Shown: positions 53,935 to 62,863 of the stretch, piece by piece | How the letters are laid out: the number at the start of each line of letters is the position of its first letter | How positions within the stretch are numbered: position 1 is the first letter of the stretch | From: an uncultured Allobosea sp. | Lineage (GTDB): Bacteria > Pseudomonadota > Alphaproteobacteria > Rhizobiales > Beijerinckiaceae | Length of the DNA stretch: 64,000 nt | Assembly: GCF_945957345.1 (NCBI RefSeq) | Contig: NZ_CAMFKW010000016.1 | Span: 33,284 to 97,283, forward strand | Direction: 5' to 3' | Notes under the pieces: model-generated | What the model saw: only the letters and a program-made list of their open reading frames with translations | Database searches by the model: none | What the model was told of the DNA's origin: nothing | Made by a program: the position numbers and the translations under genes

Positions 53935-55095
53935 ATGACGCAAACGACGCCAAAGGCGCAGCCAGCCGTCACATCCGACGTACCGGGCTTGCGTCTGCGC
54001 GAGGTCCGTAAATCATTTGGCAGCGTCGCCGCGCTGCAGCCGACCTCCTTCGACGTTCCGGCCGGGACGCTCTGCTCGCTTCTCGGGCCTTCCGGCTGCG
54101 GCAAGACGACGACCCTGCGTATCGTCGCAGGCTTCGAGCTTCCGGATGCCGGGCAGGTTCTGATCCGCGGCGAGGACCGGACCTACGATCCGCCGCAGCG
54201 GCGCAAGCTCGGCATGGTCTTCCAGAATTACAGCCTGTTCCCACATATGACCGTTGCGCAGAACGTCGCTTTCGGGTTGCGGATGGCACGGGTGAACCGA
54301 GCCGAGACCGAAGCGCGGACGCGCCGCATGCTCGACATCGTGCACCTGCCCCAGCATGCCGATCGCTATCCGCATCAGCTGTCGGGCGGCCAGCAGCAAC
54401 GCGTGGCACTCGCTCGCTCGCTGGTGACCGAGCCTTCGATGCTGCTGCTCGACGAGCCGCTCGGCGCGCTCGACAAGAACCTGCGCGAGCAGATGCAATT
54501 CGAGATCCGCCAGCTCCAGCGGGAAATCGGCATCACCACGCTCCTGGTCACGCATGATCAGGAGGAGGCGCTCACCATGAGCGATATGATCGTGGTGATG
54601 GACCGCGGCAGGATCCTGCAAGCCGGCTCGCCGGCGGAGGTTTACGAGCATCCACGCAACCGCTTTGTTTCCGAATTCCTCGGCACCTCCAACATCATCG
54701 ACTGCACTGTGATGGGAGCGGAAAGAGGCGGCCTTCGGCTGCGGCTTCCCGGTGACGAGGGAAGCTCCGGGTTCTTCGTTGCGGATGCCCCGGCCCGCCC
54801 GGTCGGCAGCACTGCCCTAGTGGCGATCCGGCCGGAGCACTTACGCATTGTGCCGGCAATGGAAGCGGGCCCCAGCGAGCCGCGCGCGACCGTCTCGGGC
54901 CACGTCTTCCGCGGGGCGACACACGTGTTCCAATTGAAACGCCCTGGGCTCGATCGGCCGTTGATGGCCTATCGGCAGATCACCGGGCCGGTCGGCGAGA
55001 CGGCATTGGCGATAGGGGCCGAAATCGGCCTGTCCTGGCTGCCGGGCACGGCTCGTCTGCTTGAGGATGAACCGATGCGGGAGGACGCCGCGTGA
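53935..55095 (+). CDS. Spermidine/putrescine-type ABC transporter ATP-binding protein (PotA-like)
   Basis: 386 residues behind GAGAGGGA. Walker A is GPSGCGKTT, signature [15 protein letters not shown], Walker B MLLLDEPLGALD, H-loop VTHDQEEAL. A TOBE domain occupies residues about 270-370. It is the first gene of a PotABCD-like importer; the GTGA overlap couples it to the next permease gene. Confidence 0.92.
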   Translation: MTQTTPKAQPAVTSDVPGLRLREVRKSFGSVAALQPTSFDVPAGTLCSLLGPSGCGKTTTLRIVAGFELPDAGQVLIRGEDRTYDPPQRRKLGMVFQNYSLFPHMTVAQNVAFGLRMARVNRAETEARTRRMLDIVHLPQHADRYPHQLSGGQQQRVALARSLVTEPSMLLLDEPLGALDKNLREQMQFEIRQLQREIGITTLLVTHDQEEALTMSDMIVVMDRGRILQAGSPAEVYEHPRNRFVSEFLGTSNIIDCTVMGAERGGLRLRLPGDEGSSGFFVADAPARPVGSTALVAIRPEHLRIVPAMEAGPSEPRATVSGHVFRGATHVFQLKRPGLDRPLMAYRQITGPVGETALAIGAEIGLSWLPGTARLLEDEPMREDAA

Positions 55096-55970
55096 CCGCC
55101 GCGGCGGCGACATCAGGACGACGTAGCCGCCGGGCTCTCGGCGCCGGCCTATGGCCCGTCCTGCCGGCCGTGATCTTCCTCCTGCTGTTTTTCCTGCTTC
55201 CGCTGGCCGAGAACGGCCTCCAGAGCCTTTATGTGCCCGATGCTGCCGGCAAACCGGTCTTCTCGCTCGATTATTACATGCGCCTGTTCACCGACAGCTA
55301 CTATCTCGGTGTGCTCGGGCGAACGATCTGGGTCAGCCTGCTCGCCACGATCATCTGCATCCTGATCGGCTATCCCGTCGCTTTTTTCATGGTCCGGCAC
55401 GCCGGGCGCTGGAACGGGGTGATGATCTTCCTCCTGGTCGCGCCGCTGCTGACCTCGATCATCATGCGCACCTTCGGATGGAACGTGATCCTCGCCCGCA
55501 ACGGCGTGCTCAACAGTACCCTGCTGTCGCTGGGCCTGATCGAGCGCCCGCTGCGGCTGCTCCAGGACCCTTCGGCCGTCATCATCGGCCTGGTCCATGT
55601 GCTGGTGCCGTTCATGGTGATCTCGATCGCGGCGGTGCTGAAGGGGATCGACACCCGGCTGGAGGAGGCTGCCGAACTGCTCGGCGCCAGCCGCTGGCGC
55701 ACCTTCCGCGAGATCACCCTGCCGCTGAGCCTCGACGGCATCGCTACGGGGGCGATCGTCGTCTTCATGCTGGCCAATGGCAGCTTCCTGACGATGCTTC
55801 TGCTCGGCGGAGGCAGCGTCGTCACCTTGCCGCTGCTGATCTACCAGCAGTTCCTGCTCGTCCAGAATCTCGGCTTCGCCGCCGCCATGGGCAATGTCCT
55901 GCTGGTGCTGGCCGTGATCTCGCTCTTCCTCCAGTTGCGCCTGATCCGGCGGGATGGAGGTGCCTCATGA
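55092..55970 (+). CDS. Spermidine/putrescine-type ABC transporter permease (PotB-like)
   Basis: 292 residues, GTG start overlapping the ATPase stop. Six membrane helices; the EAA loop (RLEEAAELLGASRWRTFREI) is near residue 190. It forms the channel with the PotC-like protein whose start overlaps its stop by 4 bases. Confidence 0.92.
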   Translation: MTAAAATSGRRSRRALGAGLWPVLPAVIFLLLFFLLPLAENGLQSLYVPDAAGKPVFSLDYYMRLFTDSYYLGVLGRTIWVSLLATIICILIGYPVAFFMVRHAGRWNGVMIFLLVAPLLTSIIMRTFGWNVILARNGVLNSTLLSLGLIERPLRLLQDPSAVIIGLVHVLVPFMVISIAAVLKGIDTRLEEAAELLGASRWRTFREITLPLSLDGIATGAIVVFMLANGSFLTMLLLGGGSVVTLPLLIYQQFLLVQNLGFAAAMGNVLLVLAVISLFLQLRLIRRDGGAS

Positions 55971-56791
55971 GCGCGACCGCGTCCTGGCGCAGGCTCGAGC
56001 GACGCCTGCCTGTTCTGCTGCTGCTCGCCTTCGTACTGATCTTCTTCGCCTTTCTGCTGGCGCCGATCGTCTTCGTGGTCCTCGTCTCCTTCGGAGATTC
56101 CGAGATCATCGCCTTTCCGGTGACGGCCTATTCCCTGCGCTGGTACCATCGGCTGCTGGAATATCGGCCTCTGCTCGACTCGCTCTGGTTCAGCCTGAAG
56201 CTGGCTGGAGCATCGGCGGTGCTGGCCGCACTCTTCGGGGTTCCGGCGGCACTGGCGTTGGCGCGCAGCCGCTCGGGCCTTGCGGACCTGCTCTCGACCT
56301 TCCTGCTGGCGCCGCTCTCGATCCCGATGATCCTGCTGGGCATCGCGCTACTCTACAAGCTGTCGGCGATCGGGCTGGGCATCTCCTTCACCTCGTTGCT
56401 CATCGCCCACACCGTCGTCTCGATCCCCTATGTCGTGCGCACGGTGGTCGCGGTCTATCGCGGCATCGGCCGCAATTACGAGGAGGCGGCCGCGATCCTC
56501 GGCGCCTCGCGCCGGCAGATCTTCACCTATGTGACGCTTCCGCTGATCGGCTCCGGCATCTTCAGCGGCATGCTGTTCGCGGTGCTGATCTCGCTCGACA
56601 ACCTGTCGCTCTCGCTCTTCTTCGGCAGCGCCCAGACCAACACCTTGCCCGTGGTGATGCTGAGCTACCTGCAGAACCAGTTCGACCCCGCCATCGCGGC
56701 CATCGGCACCGTGCAGATGGTCATCGCGCTGGTCGCACTGCTGCTGATCGAGCGCACCGTCGGCCTGAAATTCATGAGTTCGCCGTCCTAA
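55967..56791 (+). CDS. Spermidine/putrescine-type ABC transporter permease (PotC-like)
   Basis: 274 residues from the ATG at 55967. Membrane helices and the EAA loop NYEEAAAILGASRRQIFTYV (near residue 170) are present. Partner of the preceding permease. Confidence 0.92.
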   Translation: MSATASWRRLERRLPVLLLLAFVLIFFAFLLAPIVFVVLVSFGDSEIIAFPVTAYSLRWYHRLLEYRPLLDSLWFSLKLAGASAVLAALFGVPAALALARSRSGLADLLSTFLLAPLSIPMILLGIALLYKLSAIGLGISFTSLLIAHTVVSIPYVVRTVVAVYRGIGRNYEEAAAILGASRRQIFTYVTLPLIGSGIFSGMLFAVLISLDNLSLSLFFGSAQTNTLPVVMLSYLQNQFDPAIAAIGTVQMVIALVALLLIERTVGLKFMSSPS

Positions 56792-56834
56792 CGAAGCGGC
56801 GCGCCGCACAACATCCAAAAAGGGGAGAACCACC

Positions 56835-57872
56835 ATGAAGACGCTGAAGCCTTATCGACCCTTGCTTGCGCTTGCAGGGCTTGCTTTCTCGGTTGCCATG
56901 CCCGCCCACGCCGCCGACCTGACCGTCACCGCTTTCGGTGGCGTCTGGGAGAAGTCGCTGCGGACCTGCTATGTCGAGCCCTTCCAGAAGAAGACCGGCA
57001 AGACCGTCGATGTCGTGCTCGGCACGCCGGCGCAGTGGGTCAACCAGGTCGCGGCCAACCCGGCCAAGCCGCCGATCGACGTCTTCCTGACGCTCATCGA
57101 CGGTGCCGAGGATGCCAAGGCCCGTGGCCTCGTCGAAAAGATCGATCCGGCCAAGGTTCCCAACCTCGCCGACGTTCCGGAGCCGCTCAAGCAGGTCGTC
57201 GGCGGCGATGCCGTGGTGCTGCATTTCGGCGCGGCCGGGCTCGCCTATAACGAGGCGAAGATCAAGAATCCGCCGAAGAGCTGGGCCGAGTTCATCGAGC
57301 GCACGCTCAAGGGCGAATGGCAGGCGGCCCTTCCGGGCATCAACGTCGCCAGCACGACCCCGACCGCCCTGATCTGGAACTTCAATGACGTGCTCGGCGG
57401 CAAGGTCGGCGACATCTCGCCCGTCATCGCCAAGATGAAGGCGCTGCGCGACAGCGGCAACGTGATCTTCTGGAACGACGTCAACCAGTTCCTCACGCAG
57501 ATGCAGTCAGGCGAAGCCGATATCGGCATCTACTGGGACGGGCGAGCCTGGGCCGCCCGCGATGGCGGCTTCAAGTCGCTGAACTTCTACTATCCGGCGC
57601 CGGGCGGCGTCGTCAGCCCGACGGTCGTCCAGAAGGTCAAGAACGGCTCGCCGGCCGCCTGGGAGTTCATCGACTTCCTGTTCTCGCCCGAGCCGCAATC
57701 CTGCTGGGCCGCCGCGATCCAATACCCGGTTGCCAGCGCCAAAGCGCAGTACAAGCCCGAGCAGAAGGCGCGCATGCCCAAGCTCGAAGACGTGCGCTGG
57801 CCGCCCTTCGCCGAGATACTCGCGGCGATGCCGAAATGGGTCGAGACCTGGAACAAGGACATCGGCCGCTGA
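56835..57872 (+). CDS. Polyamine-type ABC transporter substrate-binding protein (PotD-like)
   Basis: 345 residues behind AAGGGGAG. A signal peptide is cleaved after AHA (residue 26). The mature protein starts ADLTVTAFGGVWEKS, typical of family 1-related extracellular solute-binding proteins for spermidine, putrescine and similar cations. It completes the importer; the downstream hydantoinase genes suggest that the physiological substrate may instead be a hydantoin-like or N-methylated compound. Confidence 0.9.
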   Translation: MKTLKPYRPLLALAGLAFSVAMPAHAADLTVTAFGGVWEKSLRTCYVEPFQKKTGKTVDVVLGTPAQWVNQVAANPAKPPIDVFLTLIDGAEDAKARGLVEKIDPAKVPNLADVPEPLKQVVGGDAVVLHFGAAGLAYNEAKIKNPPKSWAEFIERTLKGEWQAALPGINVASTTPTALIWNFNDVLGGKVGDISPVIAKMKALRDSGNVIFWNDVNQFLTQMQSGEADIGIYWDGRAWAARDGGFKSLNFYYPAPGGVVSPTVVQKVKNGSPAAWEFIDFLFSPEPQSCWAAAIQYPVASAKAQYKPEQKARMPKLEDVRWPPFAEILAAMPKWVETWNKDIGR

Positions 57873-57880
57873 GCGTGGCG

Positions 57881-57943
57881 GGGCTGCCGGCTTCCGCAGC
57901 CCGTTCTGATCCGCGAGCGCGACGCCGGAAGCGCGCGCTCGCG
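57881..57943 (+). promoter_or_regulatory. Two consecutive stem-loops between binding-protein and hydantoinase genes
   Basis: The first is GGGCTGC (57881-57887) with GCAGCCC (57896-57902). The second is CGCGAGCGCG (57912-57921) with CGCGCTCGCG (57934-57943). Both are perfect and lie in the 94-base gap. They lack T-tracts and probably stabilise the binding-protein message or dampen read-through into the enzyme genes. Confidence 0.6.
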
Positions 57944-57966
57944 CCCGAGACCATCCGGAGGTTTCC

Positions 57967-60015
57967 ATGGGTTACCGTGTGGGCGTCGATATCGGCGGCT
58001 CGTTCACCGATTTCGCGCTGTTCGACGAAGAGACGCAGAGTCTGAAGACGCTGAAGACCTTCTCCCGTCCCGACCAGCCGGGTGCGGAGGTCATGGAAGG
58101 CCTCAGGCTGATCGGCGAGCGCTACGGCATCACCCCTGCCGAGGTCTCCTATTTCACGCATGGCACCACGGTCGGCATCAACACGGTGATTCAGCGCAAG
58201 GGGCTGAAGCTCGCGCTGTTCACGACCGAGGGCTTCCGTGACGTGCTCGAGGTGGCGCGTCTCAAGATTCCCGACATGTACAACCTGCTCTCCAGGCGTC
58301 CGGATCCGCTGATCCCGCGCGACCTCGTCTTCGGCATCGGCGGGCGCCTGCGGGCTGACGGCACAGAGGAGCACCCGCTGGACGAGGCGAGCGTGAGCCG
58401 TGCGGTCGAAGGGGCCAAGGCCGCGGGCTGCGAGGGCATCGTCGTCTCGCTTCTGCATGCCTATCGCAACCCCGCCCACGAGGAGGCGGTCAAGGCGATC
58501 GCCGAGCGGCTCGCCCCCGAGCTTCCGGTCTTCGCCTCGAGCGAGACCTGGCCGATCATCCGCGAATACGAGCGCACCATCACCGCCACCATCGGCGCTT
58601 ATGTGCAGCCGCGCGTCTCCCATTATCTGGGCTCTCTGCAGTCGGCACTGAAGAAGGCAGGCGTCACGCCAGAGCCGCGGCTCACCAAGTCCAACGGCGG
58701 CGTCATGACCGCCGAGCAGGGCAAGAGCGAATGCGTGCAAATGATCCTGTCCGGCACCGCTTCGGGCGTCATCGGTGCCGCCTACGTTGCCGAGGTTTCC
58801 GGCATCAGGAACTGCATGAGCCTGGACATCGGCGGCACCTCGGCCGACGTCGCGGTCATCGTCGACGGCCAGCCGCAATACGGCGTCGGCGAACTGATCG
58901 GCGAGTTCCAGATCTACATCCCCTCGGTGTCGGTCTCCTCGATCGGCGAAGGCGGGGGGTCGATCGCCTGGGTCGACGCTCAGGGCGTGCTCAAGGTCGG
59001 GCCTGAAAGCGCCGGCTCCCGTCCCGGCCCCGCCTGTTACGGTCGCGGTGGCGAGCGCGCCACCATCACGGACGCCTTTGCGGCGCTGGGCCTCGTCGGT
59101 TTGTCCGAGATCGGCTATTCGGCCGTCACCATCGACCGGGAGAAGGCACGCTCGGTCGTCGGCGAACTTGCGACCAAGCTCGGCCGCACGATCGAGGAAA
59201 CCGCCGAGGCGATCATCCGCATCGCCGTCTCCGGCATGTATACCGACGTCAGCGCGCTGGTGTCTCGCTTCGGCATCGATCCGCGCGACTTCTCCTGTCT
59301 CGCCTTCGGCGGCGCCGGTCCGATGATGGCCTGCTTCCTGGCACGCGAGCTCAACATGCGCGAGACCGTGGTGCCGCCGACACCGGGCGTCCTTTCCGCG
59401 CTGGGCGGGCTGATCGCCGACATCAAGAACGACTTCATCAAGACGCTCTACAGCGATCTCCTTCCCGACATGGGGGCGACGATCCGCGGCGAGTTCGCTC
59501 GGCTGGAGACCAAGGCTAAAGCCTGGCTGCACGAGGATCAGAGCTATTCCGGCGAAAGCCACCTGATCTACTCGGCGGAGATGCGCTATCGTGGCCAGTC
59601 CTTCGAGCTCGACACTCCGCTGGATCCGGCCACGATCGTTGCCGGTGACACCGCGGCCATGGCGCAGGCCTTCCATGCCGAGCATGAGCGTGTCTACGGC
59701 CACAGCGATCCCACCGCGGCGGTGCAGATCATCTCGCTGCGCCTCGTCATCAGCGGACGCACCGCCCGCCCTGAGTTCAAGCGTCACGCGTTGGTTTCGG
59801 AAGCCGCTAAGCCGCTCCGCCATGCCGAGGTCTGGCTCGACGGGGCGCTCCGCAGCGTCGCGGTCTTTGCCCGCAGCGATCTGAAACCCGGCCAGAACTT
59901 CGCCGGTCCCGCCGTGGTCACACAGGACGATTGCACCACCGTCGTGCTGCCGAACATGGCCGTCAGCGTCGACGAATATGCCAACCTTCGCATCGTTCCG
60001 GAGACCCGGCCGTGA
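57967..60015 (+). CDS. hyuA: Hydantoinase/oxoprolinase family protein, subunit A
   Basis: 682 residues. The N-terminal phosphate-binding segment GVDIGGSFTDFALFDEET and the later MSLDIGGTSADVAVIVDG show the ASKHA-type ATP-binding core of HyuA. GSRPGPACYGRGG and FGGAGPMMACF are family signatures. With subunit B, it catalyses ATP-dependent ring opening of hydantoins, N-methylhydantoin or 5-oxoproline in the cytoplasm. The stop overlaps the subunit B start (GTGA). Confidence 0.92.
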   Translation: MGYRVGVDIGGSFTDFALFDEETQSLKTLKTFSRPDQPGAEVMEGLRLIGERYGITPAEVSYFTHGTTVGINTVIQRKGLKLALFTTEGFRDVLEVARLKIPDMYNLLSRRPDPLIPRDLVFGIGGRLRADGTEEHPLDEASVSRAVEGAKAAGCEGIVVSLLHAYRNPAHEEAVKAIAERLAPELPVFASSETWPIIREYERTITATIGAYVQPRVSHYLGSLQSALKKAGVTPEPRLTKSNGGVMTAEQGKSECVQMILSGTASGVIGAAYVAEVSGIRNCMSLDIGGTSADVAVIVDGQPQYGVGELIGEFQIYIPSVSVSSIGEGGGSIAWVDAQGVLKVGPESAGSRPGPACYGRGGERATITDAFAALGLVGLSEIGYSAVTIDREKARSVVGELATKLGRTIEETAEAIIRIAVSGMYTDVSALVSRFGIDPRDFSCLAFGGAGPMMACFLARELNMRETVVPPTPGVLSALGGLIADIKNDFIKTLYSDLLPDMGATIRGEFARLETKAKAWLHEDQSYSGESHLIYSAEMRYRGQSFELDTPLDPATIVAGDTAAMAQAFHAEHERVYGHSDPTAAVQIISLRLVISGRTARPEFKRHALVSEAAKPLRHAEVWLDGALRSVAVFARSDLKPGQNFAGPAVVTQDDCTTVVLPNMAVSVDEYANLRIVPETRP

Positions 60016-61997
60016 AGCTCGACAACACCACATTGCAGGTCCTGGCGAACTACTGCGCCGCCGCGGCCGAGAGCATGGGCTGGACCTTGATGCGCACAGC
60101 CTACTCCACCTTCGTCAAGGAGACCGAGGACTTCTCCTGCCAGGTGCTGACTCGTGACGGTCTCACCGTGGCCTCGCCGAAGACCTTCGGCGCGACCTGG
60201 TACACCGGTCTCGACTATGGCGACGTCATCAAGCTCTTCGACTACGAAGAGGGCGACATCTGCATCACCAGCGATCCCTATTCCGGCTATGTCGCGACCC
60301 ATACGCCGGACATCCATATGTGGAAGCCGGTGTTCCGCGACGGCGAGATCGTCTGCTTCGTCGGCAATCACATCCACAACACGGATGTCGGCGGCGCCGT
60401 GCCGGCTACGCTCTCACGCACCCTGACGGAGATTCAGCAGGAAGGTCTGCGTATTCCGCCGATGCGGCTGATGCGCGGCGGTGTGCTCAACCAGGACCTT
60501 CTCGATATCATCGCCCATAATGTTCGGCTGCCGGAGCAGAACTGGGGCGACCTCAACGCACAGATCGCCTGCGCCAATGTCGGCGAGCGCAAGATCCACG
60601 AAATCCTCGATCGGTTCGGCAAGGACAATTTCGTGGCGGGTCTCGATCAGTTGCTCGATTACGCCGAGAATCAGGCGCGTGCCGTCATCAGCACGATTCC
60701 TGACGGCGAGTACTTCTTCGCCGACTATGCCGACGAAGACGAAACGGGCGGCTATCCCGTCCGCGTCGCGGTGAACCTGAAGGTGCATGGCGACACGCTG
60801 ACGCTGGACTTCACCGGCTCCGACCCGCAGCTCGCGACCTCGCACAACATGCCGACCGGAGGCAAGGAACGCCATGCCCTGGTGACGGTGGGCACGGTCT
60901 ACGCACTCTACTGCCTCGACCCGACGATGATGCTGAACGCGGGTCTCATGCGGCCCACACGCGCGATCCTGCCGGAAGGGACCATCATGAATGCCGTGTC
61001 GCCTGTCGCGGTCGGCATGCGCACCCTCGCCTGCACCCTGGCCCAGACGGTCACCCTCGGTGCCTTCTGCCGTGCCCTGCCTGATCGAATGCCGGCATCT
61101 CCGGCGAGTTCCGTCACGCTGATGAACATCAAGACCAGCACGCGGGCGGGCCGGCCCATCATGGCCTCTGTCGGCCCGGTCGGTGGCGGTGCCGGCGGCA
61201 GCGCCTTCGGCGACGGAGCGGATGGCAGCGGCGCCAATCTCTCCTTCCTGAAGAATACGCCGGTCGAGATCAGCGAAGCCGAAATCCCGGTTCGCATCAA
61301 GCGCTATGGTCTCGTGCCGGATTCAGGTGGCCCAGGCGAATATCGCGGAGGCACCGCGCTCGAAATGGAGCTGCAGCTCGACCAGCCCCAGTCCATGGTG
61401 ACCGCCCGCAACCGGGACCGCTCCGTCATTTCGGCCTGGGGGCTGCGTGGTGGCCGCTCGGGCGCCGTTTCGCGCTTCGTCAAGAATCCCGGCACTGCGG
61501 GCGCTATCGAGCTCGGGTCGCAGGATCTGGTGAAATGCGATCCTGGCGACGTCATCCTGATCCAGGGGCCGGGTGCCGGCGGCTATGGCTCTCCGCTGGA
61601 CCGGCCTGTCGAGAAGGTTCTTGCCGACGTTCGGCGAGGATTGGTTTCGGTGGATCGGGCTAAGGGCGACTACGGTGTCGTCATCGCGGCCGATGGCGGG
61701 GTTGATCAGGCCGCGACCACGCAGTTGCGCGGACAACTGCGCAGCGACGCCGATTGGGCCGAGTTTGGACACGGCCCGGGCAGGTTGGCCTTCGAGGCAG
61801 TGTGGACCGAAGCGCGCTACGATGTGTTGACCGGTATTCTCGCCAAACTTCCGGTGACATGGCGCTATTTCGTCAAGCACGAAATCTTCCGGCAGATTCA
61901 GGATCCGCCCATCGACGGCTCGGATGGCTTGGATGAGGTCTATCGAGCCTATACCCAGGTCACGGACCGCTTCGCCGATCTCCCGAAAGCTCCGTAG
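60012..61997 (+). CDS. hyuB: Hydantoinase/oxoprolinase family protein, subunit B
   Basis: 661 residues, GTG start inside the 4-base overlap. Family motifs are KETEDFSCQVL, HTPDIHMWKPVF, GNHIHNTDVGG and GTALEMELQL. The C-terminus extends about 100 residues beyond the usual HyuB core (from about residue 560, RPVEKVLADVRRG). That extension is common in stand-alone type B subunits. It forms the amidase partner of subunit A. Exact substrate unknown. Confidence 0.92.
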   Translation: MKLDNTTLQVLANYCAAAAESMGWTLMRTAYSTFVKETEDFSCQVLTRDGLTVASPKTFGATWYTGLDYGDVIKLFDYEEGDICITSDPYSGYVATHTPDIHMWKPVFRDGEIVCFVGNHIHNTDVGGAVPATLSRTLTEIQQEGLRIPPMRLMRGGVLNQDLLDIIAHNVRLPEQNWGDLNAQIACANVGERKIHEILDRFGKDNFVAGLDQLLDYAENQARAVISTIPDGEYFFADYADEDETGGYPVRVAVNLKVHGDTLTLDFTGSDPQLATSHNMPTGGKERHALVTVGTVYALYCLDPTMMLNAGLMRPTRAILPEGTIMNAVSPVAVGMRTLACTLAQTVTLGAFCRALPDRMPASPASSVTLMNIKTSTRAGRPIMASVGPVGGGAGGSAFGDGADGSGANLSFLKNTPVEISEAEIPVRIKRYGLVPDSGGPGEYRGGTALEMELQLDQPQSMVTARNRDRSVISAWGLRGGRSGAVSRFVKNPGTAGAIELGSQDLVKCDPGDVILIQGPGAGGYGSPLDRPVEKVLADVRRGLVSVDRAKGDYGVVIAADGGVDQAATTQLRGQLRSDADWAEFGHGPGRLAFEAVWTEARYDVLTGILAKLPVTWRYFVKHEIFRQIQDPPIDGSDGLDEVYRAYTQVTDRFADLPKAP

Positions 61998-62026
61998 GGA
62001 TGGAACACCGCATATGCCGGTCGCAC

Positions 62027-62060
62027 CGGATCATCGGCTCTTACTTGAGGCGATGATCCG
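62027..62060 (+). terminator. Stem-loop downstream of the hydantoinase B gene
   Basis: Arms CGGATCATCG (62027-62036) and CGATGATCCG (62051-62060) form a perfect 10-base stem with a 14-base loop, 29 bases after the hyuB stop. It has no T-tract. It is the probable end of the importer-hydantoinase transcript. Confidence 0.45.
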
Positions 62061-62207
62061 TATGGCGATGATGGGGTCGGCGATATGACGACTATAAATT
62101 CGAGTTCAAACTCGTAGCTGTGCGCCACGCGAACGGCGCTATGTCGCGTTGGCCAAATTGCCTTATGGTAAGCTTTCCAAGTCTCGAATGAGGGCTGATA
62201 CACGCGA

Positions 62208-62232
62208 AATGCGCCAGGTGCGGGCATTGGGA
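62208..62232. repeat. 25-base exact repeat, copy 2
   Basis: Identical to positions 38152-38176 and in the same orientation. On the plus strand both copies can be read as a CARCGHW peptide. No start codon or intact frame supports this copy. It lies about 100 bases upstream of an IS5-type transposase remnant. Confidence 0.75.
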
Positions 62233-62329
62233 GATTGCCCGGATGCGGACACCAGTGACTTGGCGCAAGAGGTCCTGTCCCATTACCGACCGCGCAGAAT
62301 TTTCGGCGGCAGCCTGATATCTCTCCTCA

Positions 62330-62455
62330 TTGGTAGAGAAGGCGAGGATGAGCCTCTTCGTGCGCACCACCGGCATTGCCAGGGCGAAGGCCAAAATCGG
62401 CATGGCCAATCTCGTCTACAAAATGCGTCAGCCTGCCTGGGCTCACGCGGAGCGC
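62330..62455 (+). pseudogene. C-terminal remnant of an IS5-family transposase
   Basis: The segment EKARMSLFVRTTGI, continuing ARAKAKIGMANLVYKMRQ, corresponds to the conserved C-terminal end of IS5-type transposases (usually VEHVFA-x-QK-x-RMGLFVRTIGIARA). The frame is closed immediately upstream by a stop, and nothing of the catalytic domain remains. Past about residue 40 the frame reads into unrelated sequence. It is a non-functional relic. Confidence 0.7.
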
Positions 62456-62863
62456 GGCGGCATAGTACGCATCCTCAGGACAAGAGGCCGGGCTACGCCC
62501 TCCGCAACGCGCCAACAAGCACGGTCTCAGCCCACAGAATGCAGCCGGCCGCTTCGCTCGCCCAGAAATCAGGGTTTTTCGAACCGTCCACCTGGAGGTG
62601 CCTTCCATAAGATCCAGCGAGGGATCTCGCGAAGGCATTCCAGGGCTCGTGCTGCGTGGTGCTAAGATTGGCTCTCGGCGGAGCCAGTAGGTGACCAAAG
62701 CGCACGTTGCGACGTGGCCAAATCCTCCAGAATTTGGTCCAGTTCAGACCGAAATCACTAAATAGAATGATAAATTTTTCACTTTTCAATTTTGCAATTA
62801 AAAGAGACAATCCGACGAAACCGACCCTCAATACTGGAAACCGCATATTAGGCAGGAAGGCGC

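Larger units (their letters stand above)
61998..62863. other. Gene-poor stretch with hairpin, repeat copy and transposase relic
   Basis: No intact gene is visible in these 866 bases. The stretch contains a stem-loop (62027-62060), the second 25-base repeat (62208-62232) and the C-terminal remnant of an IS5-type transposase (62330-62455). It then becomes AT-rich from about 62740 into the acyltransferase gene. It looks like a scar of past mobile-element activity. Confidence 0.6.

Noticed and set aside
57667..60033. A 788-codon open frame on the minus strand
   Set aside because: Antisense to hyuA, with the same arginine- and aspartate-rich composition; no recognisable fold.
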